Source: Nitrosomonas nitrosa (GTDB taxonomy: Bacteria; Pseudomonadota; Gammaproteobacteria; Burkholderiales; Nitrosomonadaceae). From it: DNA of 64,000 nucleotides. Shown piece after piece: positions 35,416-44,600 of this stretch (within the stretch, counting starts at the first letter, position 1; each line of letters opens with the position of its first letter). The position numbers and the translations under genes are program-made. The notes under the pieces are model-generated. The model did no database searches. It was not told where the DNA came from and saw nothing but the letters and a program-made list of their open reading frames with translations. Location of the stretch: positions 61,869 through 125,868 of the forward strand of contig NZ_QAOO01000011.1 in assembly GCF_003051105.1 (NCBI RefSeq). The letters run 5' to 3'.

Positions 35416-37593
35416 ATGAATCCATTGGTTGTATTCATCTTGATCTTGACGTTAACGGGTTGCAGTGATGCGTTGTGGAACAACCCCTATCCAAGTGAAG
35501 ATGCGGGTAAAAATATACTTTATAACGCTTTTGCCGAACGCCCTAAGCATCTCGATCCCGTTCAATCTTATAGTTCTAATGAAATATTGTTTACTGCTCA
35601 GATATATCAGCCGCCTTTGCAGTACCATTACTTGAAACGGCCCTTTACTTTGATTCCGCAGACGGTGGACATCATGCCCATGGTGCATTATTACGACGAA
35701 GCGGGAAATAGGTTGCCAACTGAAAGTGATCCTGCGGCTATTGCCTACTCCATTTACGAAATTTCATTGAAGCGTGGGATTTATTATCAACCCCATCCCG
35801 CATTTGCCAGAGATGAACTAGATGCTTTTCTTTACCACAACCTGACGCAAAAAGAGTTGCAAGACATTTTCAAGCTTGCCGATTTTTCTGAGCAGGGAAC
35901 ACGGGAATTGTTGGCCGAAGACTATATTTATCAGATCAAGCGTCTGGCGCATCCGCGGCTGCATTCTCCGATCTTCGGCTTAATGGCTGAATACATCATA
36001 GGGCTTAAGGAATATGCCGAGGTGCTCAGGAAAGAAGTGGAAGCTTTGCCAAGAGAGGGTTATCTCGATTTGCGCAAATTTCCCTTGGAAGGGGTGGAAG
36101 TGGTGGATACGCATACTTATCGCATCAAAATAAGAGGCAAATACCCCCAGTTCATTTATTGGCTGGCAATGCCTTTTTTTGCGCCCATACCGTGGGAAGC
36201 CGATCGTTTCTATTCGCAGGCCGGGATGGCTGAAAAAAATATCACGCTAGACTGGTATCCTGTTGGAACAGGGCCTTATATGCTAACCGAGAATGATCCT
36301 AATCGTGTCATGATTCTAGAAAGAAATCCTCATTTCACAGGAGAATACTACCCAACTGAAGGAATGCCCGATGACGTGGAAAGTGGCTTGTTGAAAGATG
36401 CGGGCAGGCCCATCCCATTCATCGACAAGGTAGTGTTCAGTCGTGAGCGCGAGAGTATACCCCGATGGAATAAGTTCTTGCAGGGATACTACGATGCTTC
36501 TGGAATCAGCTCGGATAGCTTTGATCAGGCAGTACAATTGACCGGACAAGGTGAAGCAACGGTGACAGAGGCAATGAAGGCGCAAGGCATTCGCTTGGAA
36601 ACTGCAGTAGCACCTTCCACTTATTACATGGGCTTCAATATGCTTGATCCGGTTGTGGGGGGGCGCACCGAGCAAGAAAAGGCTTCGGCGCGTAAGCTGA
36701 GGCAAGCGATTTCGATTGCAGTGGATTACGAAGAGTATGTTTCAATTTTTGCCAATGGTCGGGGTATTCCGGCGCAAGGGCCTATTCCGCCCGGCATTAC
36801 GGGGTATCGGGAAGGAAAAGAGGGTATCAACCCCCTTGTGTATCGTTGGCAGGATGGAAAAGCGCAACGCAGACCTATAGAGGAGGCTAAAGCATTGTTG
36901 GCGGAAGCTGGCTATCCGAATGGTATCGATAGAAAAACCGGAACGCCGCTTGTGCTGTATTTTGACGTCACGGCACGTAGTGTGGATGATAAGTCGATGC
37001 TTGACTGGATGCGAAAACAGTTCAGAAAGATCGATATTCAGTTGGTAGTACGGAGCACTGATTACAATCGTTTTCAGGATAAAATTCGTAAGGGTAATGC
37101 GCAGATTTTCGAGTGGGGCTGGAATGCAGATTATCCCGATCCTGAAAACTTCTTGTTTCTGCTGTATGGTCCTCAGCGAAAAATGGGCAATCATAGTGGA
37201 AACAATGCTGCCAATTACGACAATCCCGAATATAACCGGCTGTTTGAACAAATGGAAAAAATGGAGGATAGTCAAGAACGAGAGCAAATCATCGATCGTA
37301 TGGTGGCTATTCTGCGAGAAGATGCGCCCTGGTTGTGGGGTTTTCATCCAATGGATTATGCGCTGTATCATGCCTGGTTCCAGAATGTTAAACCCAACAA
37401 ACAGTCATATAACAATATGAAGTATTTGCGCATCGATCCCGTTTTGCGTGAGCAGAAACGGCGTGAATGGAATCAGCCGGTGATATGGCCAATTGGTACG
37501 GGAGTGGCTGTACTGGTGATGAGTCTGATCCCGGGATTTATTGCTTATCGCCGCCGAGAAAGAAAAATCGAGCTCAGGAAACTGTCTGCCTAA
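35416..37593 (+). CDS. Peptide/solute-binding lipoprotein of a family-5 ABC transporter with C-terminal membrane helix
   Basis: 725 residues, much longer than ordinary family-5 binding proteins (about 500-600). A lipobox LTGC (Cys16) gives a lipid-anchored N-terminus. The body has family-5 marks (YPVGTGPYMLTENDPNRVMILERNPHF, RQAISIAVDYEEY, LLAEAGYPNGID, EWGWNADYPDPENF). After about 690 there is a hydrophobic helix and a basic end (PGFIAYRRRERKIELRK), so it may be anchored at both ends. A permease follows 26 nt later. Import of peptides or similar is inferred from family. Confidence 0.88.
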   Translation: MNPLVVFILILTLTGCSDALWNNPYPSEDAGKNILYNAFAERPKHLDPVQSYSSNEILFTAQIYQPPLQYHYLKRPFTLIPQTVDIMPMVHYYDEAGNRLPTESDPAAIAYSIYEISLKRGIYYQPHPAFARDELDAFLYHNLTQKELQDIFKLADFSEQGTRELLAEDYIYQIKRLAHPRLHSPIFGLMAEYIIGLKEYAEVLRKEVEALPREGYLDLRKFPLEGVEVVDTHTYRIKIRGKYPQFIYWLAMPFFAPIPWEADRFYSQAGMAEKNITLDWYPVGTGPYMLTENDPNRVMILERNPHFTGEYYPTEGMPDDVESGLLKDAGRPIPFIDKVVFSRERESIPRWNKFLQGYYDASGISSDSFDQAVQLTGQGEATVTEAMKAQGIRLETAVAPSTYYMGFNMLDPVVGGRTEQEKASARKLRQAISIAVDYEEYVSIFANGRGIPAQGPIPPGITGYREGKEGINPLVYRWQDGKAQRRPIEEAKALLAEAGYPNGIDRKTGTPLVLYFDVTARSVDDKSMLDWMRKQFRKIDIQLVVRSTDYNRFQDKIRKGNAQIFEWGWNADYPDPENFLFLLYGPQRKMGNHSGNNAANYDNPEYNRLFEQMEKMEDSQEREQIIDRMVAILREDAPWLWGFHPMDYALYHAWFQNVKPNKQSYNNMKYLRIDPVLREQKRREWNQPVIWPIGTGVAVLVMSLIPGFIAYRRRERKIELRKLSA

Positions 37594-37619
37594 CTAAATA
37601 AAACCTTTTTTGAGTCAGC

Positions 37620-38597
37620 ATGCTTAACTATATTATTAGACGAGTACTCTATGCGATTCCTATTCTAATAGGCGTGAATCTCATTACTTTCACACTCTTT
37701 TTCGTGGTGAATACGCCCGATGATATGGCGAGGATGCATTTGGGCGTCAAGCATGTGACCGATGAAGCCATTGTGAAATGGAAACAGGAACGAGGTTACG
37801 ACAAACCTTTGTTATATAACCCGGAGTTGGCGGGGCTAAGCAAATTGACCGATACGATTTTCTTTGAGAAATCGGTTGCCATGTTCGTTTTTGATTTTGG
37901 CCATGCTGATGATGGTCGCGATATTGCCTATGAAATCAAATCACGGATGATGCCTAGTTTGGCGATCGCGCTGCCGGTTTTTCTGCTGGGTTTGCTCGTT
38001 TATATTACATTTGCGCTAGTGATCGTATTTTTTCGCATGACTTACATCGATTTTTGGGGTGTGGTGTTATGCGTGGCGCTCATGTCGATCTCAAGTCTTT
38101 TTTATATTATTGGCGGACAGTTTCTGGTGAGTAAATTATGGCATTTAGTGCCGATTTCTGGCTATGGCAGTGGCTTGGATGCAGGTAAATTTTTGATCTT
38201 GCCTATTATCATCGGTGTTGTGAGTAGCGCGGGAGCGAATGTGCGTTGGTATCGCACAATTTTTCTTGAAGAAATGAATAAAGAGTATGTTCGTACTGCG
38301 CGTGCAAAAGGTTTGCCGGAGAGTATCGTGTTGTTCAGGCATGTGTTGAAGAACGCTTTAATTCCTATTTTGACGGGTGCGGTCGTCGTCATTCCGCTTT
38401 TATTTCTTGGCAGTTTGATCGTTGAATCATTCTTTGGTATACCGGGACTCGGTAGCTATACGATCGAAGCGATCAATTCACAGGATTTCGCTGTTGTGCG
38501 GGCAATGGTGTTTCTTGGATCGCTGTTGTATATCATCGGCCTGATTTTTACGGATATATCGTATACGCTGGTTGATCCAAGGATTAGATTGCAGTAA
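37620..38597 (+). CDS. ABC transporter permease, DppB/OppB type
   Basis: 325 residues with six hydrophobic helices. It starts MLNYIIRRVLYAIPILIGVNLITF, typical of the DppB family, and has the cytoplasmic loop EYVRTARAKGLPESIVLFRHVLKNALIPILTG that couples to the ATPase. A periplasmic insertion lies between helices 1 and 2. It should work with a second permease and ATPases, but none follows; the next gene, an AlkA glycosylase, is on the other strand 46 nt away. Confidence 0.9.
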   Translation: MLNYIIRRVLYAIPILIGVNLITFTLFFVVNTPDDMARMHLGVKHVTDEAIVKWKQERGYDKPLLYNPELAGLSKLTDTIFFEKSVAMFVFDFGHADDGRDIAYEIKSRMMPSLAIALPVFLLGLLVYITFALVIVFFRMTYIDFWGVVLCVALMSISSLFYIIGGQFLVSKLWHLVPISGYGSGLDAGKFLILPIIIGVVSSAGANVRWYRTIFLEEMNKEYVRTARAKGLPESIVLFRHVLKNALIPILTGAVVVIPLLFLGSLIVESFFGIPGLGSYTIEAINSQDFAVVRAMVFLGSLLYIIGLIFTDISYTLVDPRIRLQ

Positions 38598-38643
38598 GTC
38601 AGTCGTGCCTGCGTGCACCATGGTAATGGCTGGTGAGGCAAGA

Positions 38644-39282
38644 CTAATAATCGACAGGAATGGGATCAAGACTACGCCACAAATACCAAGTTGCCACCGT
38701 TCGCCAAGGACGCCAATTGATTGCAATGCTTTGCAGCATACTTTTTTCTATCGGTTGTTCACGATTGTAATGGATGCTGACAGCTCGCTGTAACCCTATG
38801 TCATCGACTGGTAAAACATCCGGCCGCTGCATATAGAAAATCAAAAACATTTCAGCTGTCCAGCGACCAATGCCTCTTATCTGTACGAGGTGCGAAATCA
38901 GCGCTTCGTCACTCATTTTTTGCCAAATTGCTTCATTGTATCCCTCGTCTAGGAAATGCCTAGATAAATCCTGTAGGTAGCTTATTTTTCTACTAGATAA
39001 ACCGCATGACCGCAGCGTTTCAGTATTGGTATTGATCAGATGCGCAGGGGTGACTTCCATCAAAGCCATGGAGAGCTTTTGCCATGTGCTGGCAGCGGCT
39101 TTTACCGATATTTGCTGGCCAATTATGGCTCGAGCCAATGTGACGAAAGCATTGCCGCGAGATTGGGGTGCTGAGTCGCTGAATTGTGTGATGAGCCGTT
39201 GCATGACCAGGTCGCGTTTTGCTAACTCATGTGTCGCCTGCGCCCAAAATGTGGGCAAGGTCTGCTGTGTCTGTAAAACCAT
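38644..39282 (-). CDS. DNA-3-methyladenine glycosylase II (HhH-GPD)
   Basis: 212 residues, the short form without the AlkA N-terminal domain. Helix-hairpin-helix LVQIRGIGRWTAEMF (132-146) and the catalytic Asp161 in LPVDDIGLQ. It removes alkylated purines as the first step of base excision repair. The ATG gives MVLQTQQTLPTFW. Convergent with the ABC permease; divergent from mraZ. Confidence 0.92.
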   Translation of the reverse strand: MVLQTQQTLPTFWAQATHELAKRDLVMQRLITQFSDSAPQSRGNAFVTLARAIIGQQISVKAAASTWQKLSMALMEVTPAHLINTNTETLRSCGLSSRKISYLQDLSRHFLDEGYNEAIWQKMSDEALISHLVQIRGIGRWTAEMFLIFYMQRPDVLPVDDIGLQRAVSIHYNREQPIEKSMLQSIAINWRPWRTVATWYLWRSLDPIPVDY

Positions 39283-39470
39283 ATAGCACTATTCCTATGG
39301 GTTGCTGATCTGAAAAAGCATTTACTCGTAAATGGCGCATTTTACATGATGTGCTGCTGATATTATTTGGCGATATTTTGTCAACCTTGAGTTTATCTTG
39401 TTTATTTATAAGGGTTTATTTCTTTCTACTTAAGTCTTTGTCGCTAAAGTAAAAATGTAAAGTTTTTTAC

Positions 39471-39499
39471 TTGACTGAGCTCATTTTTTTGATTAGAGT
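39471..39499 (+). promoter_or_regulatory. Candidate sigma-70 promoter of the mraZ cluster
   Basis: TTGACT (39471-39476), a 17-bp spacer, then TAGAGT (39494-39499), which matches the -10 consensus at 4 of 6. It is 90 bp upstream of mraZ, and the -10 touches the first MraZ box, so MraZ binding should repress. Confidence 0.6.
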
Positions 39500-39542
39500 G
39501 GCAAAAAGTGGGGGAAAGGGTAGGAAAGTGGGAAGGTGTGGT
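39498..39542 (+). promoter_or_regulatory. MraZ operator: five boxes with exact 10-bp phasing
   Basis: GTGGC at 39498, GTGGG at 39508, GGGTA at 39518 (degenerate), GTGGG at 39528 and GTGGT at 39538, each starting 10 bp after the last. In E. coli, MraZ binds three GTGGG boxes with 5-bp spacers upstream of its own gene. This array fits that pattern and supports autoregulation of the dcw cluster. Confidence 0.75.
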
Positions 39543-39588
39543 GAGCCTTTGGGGTAAATAAAGAACCCGGCAAAGATAAAGGGATGAC

Positions 39589-40035
39589 ATGTTTCGTGGT
39601 GTTACACAATTATGCTTGGATAGCAAAGGCAGATTTGCGGTACCCGCGAAGTATCGTGACGAGTTACTTTCAAGTTGCAACGGTAATTTGGTAATTACAG
39701 TTGACCGCTCCAGATGCCTGTTGATTTATCCCCAACCTGCTTGGGAGCCCATCGAAAAGAAATTAAACAGTCTTTCTAGTTTTAAACCGCAAATCCGTAG
39801 CCTGCAACGCCTAATTGTGGGTAACGCATGTGATGTTGAAATGGATAGCGTGGGGCGAATACTGGTCGCGTCACCCTTGCGGCAGTTTGCGGAGTTGACC
39901 AAGGATATCGTGCTAGTAGGACAGGGTGAAAAATTTGAGTTATGGGATGCTGATAAATGGAATCAGGTGATTGAAGCTGCGCTCGATTTCAAAGATGACG
40001 ATATCCCTTCTGAGCTTGATGGTTTCTCGTTGTAA
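39589..40035 (+). CDS. mraZ: Transcriptional regulator MraZ
   Basis: 148 residues with the two AbrB-like repeats: LCLDSKGRFAVPAKYRD (about 7-23) and MDSVGRILVASPLRQFA (about 85-101). MraZ forms a ring-shaped oligomer that binds GTGGG boxes and controls the dcw operon; five phased boxes lie just upstream. First gene of the cluster. rsmH starts 16 nt downstream. Confidence 0.95.
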   Translation: MFRGVTQLCLDSKGRFAVPAKYRDELLSSCNGNLVITVDRSRCLLIYPQPAWEPIEKKLNSLSSFKPQIRSLQRLIVGNACDVEMDSVGRILVASPLRQFAELTKDIVLVGQGEKFELWDADKWNQVIEAALDFKDDDIPSELDGFSL

Positions 40036-40050
40036 TGGCGCGCTATAGCT

Positions 40051-40995
40051 GTGCATTTGCCGGTTTTGCTCAATGAGGCGGTGGATGCGCTTCACATAAA
40101 AGAAGATGGAGTGTATGTCGATGGCACGTTTGGAGGGGGAGGGCATAGTCGGCTCATTTTGTCCCGGCTGGGTAAAAAAGGCCGTTTGATTGCATTTGAT
40201 AAAGATTTGTCGGCAGTGACAATTGCAAGACAAATCGAAGATGAACGGTTCAGTATGAGGCATAGCAGTTACGCCAAAATACGCGAAGAATTACAAGTGC
40301 TGAAGATTGATCGACTCGATGGCGTGCTGTTGGATCTAGGGGTATCGTCGTTTCAGCTGGATGAAGAGGTACGTGGTTTTAGCTTTCGCTTAGAGGGCCC
40401 GCTAGACATGCGCATGGATACGAGTCATGGAGAAACAGCGGCGGAATGGATTAATACTGTAACAGAATCACAATTGGAAGAGGTGATTAGGAGCTATGGC
40501 GAAGAACGGTATGCTAAGCAGGTTGCAAGAGCAATTGTTGTGGCAAGAACACGGCAGCGCATTTCTACCACGATTCAGCTTGCCGAGATCGTGGCAGCGG
40601 TCGTGCGCGCGTGTGGGTATCAGCGGGGGAGTAAGCAGCATCCGGCGACGCGTACTTTCCAAGCGATACGGATTTATCTCAATAAAGAGCTCGAAGAGCT
40701 ATCGTTGACACTGCCGCAATGCGTAGATTTATTGAATCCGGGGGGGCGGTTGGTCGTGATCAGCTTTCACTCATTGGAAGACCGCATCGTAAAACGTTTT
40801 CTGCGCAAAGAGGCGAGTCAGGATAATTTGCCACACAAGCTTCCTTTGCGGGATAAGGAAGTGAGAGCGTTGAGTTCTCAGCGACTGCAAATCGTAGGAA
40901 AGGCGCTGCGCCCGAGCGCGCGGGAGATAGCGGAGAACCCACGAGCGAGAAGCGCAGTCATGCGTGTCGCTGAAAGAATCATGATTAATGGGTAA
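40051..40995 (+). CDS. rsmH: 16S rRNA (cytosine-1402-N4)-methyltransferase
   Basis: 314 residues from GTG, giving MHLPVLLNEAVDAL. The S-adenosylmethionine site reads VDGTFGGGGHSRLIL (24-38), and the LLDLGVSSFQLDE and VISFHSLEDRIVKRF blocks are intact. It methylates C1402 in the decoding centre. The start has no competing ATG. It overlaps ftsL by 8 nt. Confidence 0.95.
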   Translation: MHLPVLLNEAVDALHIKEDGVYVDGTFGGGGHSRLILSRLGKKGRLIAFDKDLSAVTIARQIEDERFSMRHSSYAKIREELQVLKIDRLDGVLLDLGVSSFQLDEEVRGFSFRLEGPLDMRMDTSHGETAAEWINTVTESQLEEVIRSYGEERYAKQVARAIVVARTRQRISTTIQLAEIVAAVVRACGYQRGSKQHPATRTFQAIRIYLNKELEELSLTLPQCVDLLNPGGRLVVISFHSLEDRIVKRFLRKEASQDNLPHKLPLRDKEVRALSSQRLQIVGKALRPSAREIAENPRARSAVMRVAERIMING

Positions 40996-41299
40996 AGGTA
41001 TGGTTAAGCTGAATATTTTTCTGATTATGATTCTTGTTGTTTGTGGATTGGGTATCGTGACTTCACAGCACGAAGCACGAAAATTATTTATGGCGCTTGA
41101 AAAGGAGCAAGAGCTGACGGACCAGCTGGGTATAGAGTGGAATCAGTTGTTGCTAGAGCAGAGAACTTGGGCAATGCATGGGCATGTCGAGAAAATCGCG
41201 AGAGAGCAACTCAACATGGTCGTCCCTTCTCCGCAAAGTATTCATATTATCTTGCCTGCTTCTTCCGCAGATTCGGATTATCCTTCGGAGTCCCGTTGA
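40988..41299 (+). CDS. ftsL: Cell division protein FtsL
   Basis: 103 residues: a short cytoplasmic start, one membrane helix (about 8-26, LNIFLIMILVVCGLGIV) and a periplasmic leucine-zipper-like segment (EKEQELTDQLGIEWNQLLLEQ). It forms the FtsQLB complex with FtsB and FtsQ and activates septal wall synthesis. Position between rsmH and ftsI and the size are diagnostic. It ends 2 nt before the ftsI start. Confidence 0.92.
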   Translation: MGKGMVKLNIFLIMILVVCGLGIVTSQHEARKLFMALEKEQELTDQLGIEWNQLLLEQRTWAMHGHVEKIAREQLNMVVPSPQSIHIILPASSADSDYPSESR

Positions 41300-41301
41300 G
41301 C

Positions 41302-43029
41302 ATGTGGCGTGATTCATCATCCTTATCGATTTTACCCGCTTGGCGTTCACGTCTGCTGGTCATGCTTTTATTGCTTGGGATGATTGTTTTGGCAGTGCGG
41401 GCAATTTATTTGCAGGGTTTTAACAAGGATTTTTTGCAACAACAAGGTCAATCTCGCTATAGCCGTGTCATCGAATTGAACGCGCAGCGAGGGAAAATTA
41501 CAGACCGGCATGGTGAAGTCTTGGCAATCAGTGCCCCTGTAAAATCTGTCTGGGCCGATCCACAAAAAGTCAGCGTTACACCGGAGCAAATACAGGCGTT
41601 GGCTCGTCTAATCGAAATGGATGAGGAAGTCGTTCGCAAACGGTTATTGGATCAAAGAAAACGATTTGTTTATTTGCGAAGACAATTGCCGCCAGAGATA
41701 GCTGCAGGTATAGCAAGTCTCAATATTGCAGGTGTTTATCTTAAAAGGGAGTTTTACCGTTATTACCCCACAGGCGAAGTGGCGGCCCATATTCTTGGTT
41801 TTACGGACATAGATGGAAAAGGTCAAGAGGGCGTGGAACTGGGCTGGGAGGACGTGCTCACGGGTGAACACGGGAGCCGCCGTGTGATCAAAGATCGCAT
41901 AGGACGAGTCATTGAGAGCGTGGAGAAAATTCGTTCTCCTAGGCCTGGTCAAAATTTGGCGCTGTCAATCGATAGCAAGATTCAATATCTTGCCCATCGA
42001 GAATTGAAACGCGCGGTGAAAATCAACCAAGCAAAGGCGGGCAGCGTGGTCGTGCTGGATACGCAAACAGGAGAAGTGTTGGGACTGGCTAACTACCCTG
42101 CCTACAACCCCAATCAACGATCGAGTATACGCCCTGGGAAGACCCGTAATCGGGCGCTGGTAGACGTTTTTGAGCCAGGCTCGACATTGAAGCCGTTTGC
42201 AGTTGCGGTCGCAATGGAGGTGGGTAAAATTAATGCAGATACCTTGTTTCATACCTCTCCCGGCCTGCTCAAGATAGGCAACAGAACGATCCGTGATGTG
42301 CGTAATAAAGGAACGATAACTGCATCGCAAGTCATTCAGGAGTCCAGCAATGTAGGTGCTGCAAAAATTGCTTTATTACTTCCTCCCCAAACTTTTTGGG
42401 AAATGTTGAGTCGCTCCGGTTTTGGAATGCCAACAGGTCTCAGTTTTCCTGGTGAATCGACGGGCGTTTTGCGTCCCTATCATCGGTGGCGGCCAATAGA
42501 GCAAGCAACGATGTCTTATGGGCATGGTATTTCAGTCAATTTAATGCAATTGGCGCGTGCCTATACCATTTTTGCGGCAGATGGGCAGCTAAGACCCGCC
42601 TCCCTTTTAAAGCAAGATGTTGTGCCTGCCGGACAGCAAGTCATTTCCCGAGAAACAGCTCAGGCAATGAGTAGAATGTTAGAAATGGCAGTGCAGCCAG
42701 GAGGCACCGGTATGCAAGCGAGAGTGAGTGGCTATCGGGTTGCTGGCAAGACAGGAACTGCGCATAAACCGTTGGAAGGAATGAGAGGTTATTCAAAAAA
42801 TCGCTATATCTCAACTTTTGTGGGTTTTGCACCGGTATCGAATCCTCGTTTAGTGGTGGCGGTCATGATTGATGAGCCTTCTGCAGGACAATATTTTGGA
42901 GGAGCCGTGGCAGCTCCGCTATTTAGTCAGGTTATGTCGGGCGCGCTGAGACATTTGAACGTACCTCACGACGCACTGGGCAATATCGTTACCTCGCCAT
43001 TGCCTGCGACCTTTGGGAATGAAGGATAA
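41302..43029 (+). CDS. ftsI: Septal peptidoglycan transpeptidase FtsI (PBP3)
   Basis: 575 residues from the ATG giving MWRDSSSLSILPAWR. The open frame runs 55 codons further up inside ftsL, but that part is not FtsI-like. One N-terminal membrane helix (about 17-34), a dimerisation domain with RGKITDRHGEVLA (63-75), then the transpeptidase: SxxK at 294-297 (STLK), SSN at 348-350 and KTGT at 483-486. It cross-links septal peptidoglycan with FtsW. The stop overlaps the murE start by 1 nt. Confidence 0.95.
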   Translation: MWRDSSSLSILPAWRSRLLVMLLLLGMIVLAVRAIYLQGFNKDFLQQQGQSRYSRVIELNAQRGKITDRHGEVLAISAPVKSVWADPQKVSVTPEQIQALARLIEMDEEVVRKRLLDQRKRFVYLRRQLPPEIAAGIASLNIAGVYLKREFYRYYPTGEVAAHILGFTDIDGKGQEGVELGWEDVLTGEHGSRRVIKDRIGRVIESVEKIRSPRPGQNLALSIDSKIQYLAHRELKRAVKINQAKAGSVVVLDTQTGEVLGLANYPAYNPNQRSSIRPGKTRNRALVDVFEPGSTLKPFAVAVAMEVGKINADTLFHTSPGLLKIGNRTIRDVRNKGTITASQVIQESSNVGAAKIALLLPPQTFWEMLSRSGFGMPTGLSFPGESTGVLRPYHRWRPIEQATMSYGHGISVNLMQLARAYTIFAADGQLRPASLLKQDVVPAGQQVISRETAQAMSRMLEMAVQPGGTGMQARVSGYRVAGKTGTAHKPLEGMRGYSKNRYISTFVGFAPVSNPRLVVAVMIDEPSAGQYFGGAVAAPLFSQVMSGALRHLNVPHDALGNIVTSPLPATFGNEG

Positions 43030-44600
43030 TGGCAAGCGCAACGCCAAAATCGGGTGAACATTTCGTAACCCAGCTGCTCGAAAAATTAGGTGTGCCTGTC
43101 AAACACCTCGTGACCGATAGCCGTAAACTGAGGGCAGGCGATACCTTTCTCGCTTATGCCGGCGAGAATTACGATGCACGAAAAGATATTCCGCAAGCCA
43201 TTGCAGCGGGTGTCAATGCAGTGATATGGGAAAAGCATCAATTTGCCTGGGACGCGGGTTGGAAAATACCTAATTGTGCAGTTAAGGGGTTACAAACAAA
43301 GGCAGGTGTGATTGCCAGTCACGTATATGGGCATCCTTCGCAGAAATTGTGGCTGGTTGGTATTACGGGTACCAACGGTAAAACATCATGTAGTCATTGG
43401 TATGCTCAAACCATGACCCATCTCGGAAAGAAAACGGCGGTGATAGGCACGCTTGGGAATGGATTTCTGGATGCGCTCAAACCTTCGGGAAATACAACAC
43501 CCGACGCTGTTTTGCTCCAAGAAGAGATCGCAAACTTGCTTTCCGCCAATGCGGCTTGCGTGGCAATGGAAGTTTCTTCGCATGGTCTGGCACAGGGGCG
43601 CGTTAACGGTGCCAAATTCGCCGTGGCGGTTTTAACCAATCTGTCACGCGACCACCTAGATTATCATGGCAGCATGGATGCTTACGCTGCTGCCAAAGCA
43701 AAATTATTCTTCTGGTCTGACCTTCAATGCGCAGTGTTGAATCTGGATGACGTATTGGGAATGGAGTTGCTACATCAGCTTGCTTGTAAGGAGGATCTGC
43801 AGATTATCGGCTATGGATTCAGATTGCCGGATAAAATTGGCAGCTATGCCAAGAATGTTCAGTTGCTGCGCGGAAAAAATCTGGCAGTGCATATTGATGG
43901 GTTAACATTTGATGTTGAATGGGATGGGCGGCATGGGCGTGTCAGCGCTGGCTTGATGAGCGCATTCAATGCATCGAATTTGTTAGCGGTGTTGTCCGCC
44001 TTGCTAGCAAGTGGGATCGATTTTCAGGATGCAATCGCTGCGTTATCGCAAGTGAGACCCGTCGCTGGCCGGTTGGAAAGATTGGGTGGAGGTGATCAGC
44101 CCGTTGTTATCGTTGATTATGCGCATACGCCGGATGCCCTTGAAAAGGTGCTGATTGGGTTACGAGAGATGATTGCTACCCATCGCACAAAAAACGAATC
44201 GAACTTGCAGAAACCCAGATTGATTTGTGTGTTTGGTTGTGGGGGCGATCGTGATCGGGGGAAACGTCGGCTTGCGGGTGAGATCACGACCAGATTGGCC
44301 GATGAAGTCATTATTACCAGCGATAATCCACGCAGCGAAGAATCACACGTCATTATTGATGAGATTATTTTGGGTATACCGCGTAACCGTCGTAATTATG
44401 CCATAGAGGATGATCGTGCTTCTGCCATCTACCAGGCCATACACAGTGCTCGTAAAGGTGATGTGGTGTTGATCGCCGGCAAGGGATCCGAGGCTTACCA
44501 AGAGATCAAAGGAAAAAAAATACCCTTTGATGATCGAGAAGTCGCACGTCAGGTACTCCGTGATTTGGCCAATCTGAAGTCACAGGCGTTGTTATGTTGA
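43029..44600 (+). CDS. murE: UDP-MurNAc-L-Ala-D-Glu:meso-diaminopimelate ligase
   Basis: 523 residues. ATP-binding GTNGKTS (114-120), the central Mur ligase domain, and the DNPR motif (432-435), which selects meso-diaminopimelate rather than lysine. It adds the third residue of the stem peptide in the cytosol. TAATG overlap with ftsI and a 7-nt overlap with murF imply tight coupling. Confidence 0.96.
   Translation: MASATPKSGEHFVTQLLEKLGVPVKHLVTDSRKLRAGDTFLAYAGENYDARKDIPQAIAAGVNAVIWEKHQFAWDAGWKIPNCAVKGLQTKAGVIASHVYGHPSQKLWLVGITGTNGKTSCSHWYAQTMTHLGKKTAVIGTLGNGFLDALKPSGNTTPDAVLLQEEIANLLSANAACVAMEVSSHGLAQGRVNGAKFAVAVLTNLSRDHLDYHGSMDAYAAAKAKLFFWSDLQCAVLNLDDVLGMELLHQLACKEDLQIIGYGFRLPDKIGSYAKNVQLLRGKNLAVHIDGLTFDVEWDGRHGRVSAGLMSAFNASNLLAVLSALLASGIDFQDAIAALSQVRPVAGRLERLGGGDQPVVIVDYAHTPDALEKVLIGLREMIATHRTKNESNLQKPRLICVFGCGGDRDRGKRRLAGEITTRLADEVIITSDNPRSEESHVIIDEIILGIPRNRRNYAIEDDRASAIYQAIHSARKGDVVLIAGKGSEAYQEIKGKKIPFDDREVARQVLRDLANLKSQALLC

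Larger units (their letters stand above)
39283..39588. other. Upstream region of the division cluster
   Basis: 306 nt. The first 180 nt are AT-rich and featureless. The last third holds the mraZ promoter and five phased MraZ boxes, annotated separately. Confidence 0.7.

Noticed and set aside
38572..38793. Rightward 73-codon frame as a remnant second permease
   Set aside because: Not hydrophobic, no permease motif, mostly antisense to alkA.
41137..41301. 55-codon upstream extension of the ftsI frame inside ftsL
   Set aside because: It overlaps the well-supported ftsL in another frame and is not FtsI-like; ATG at 41302 gives the normal N-terminus.
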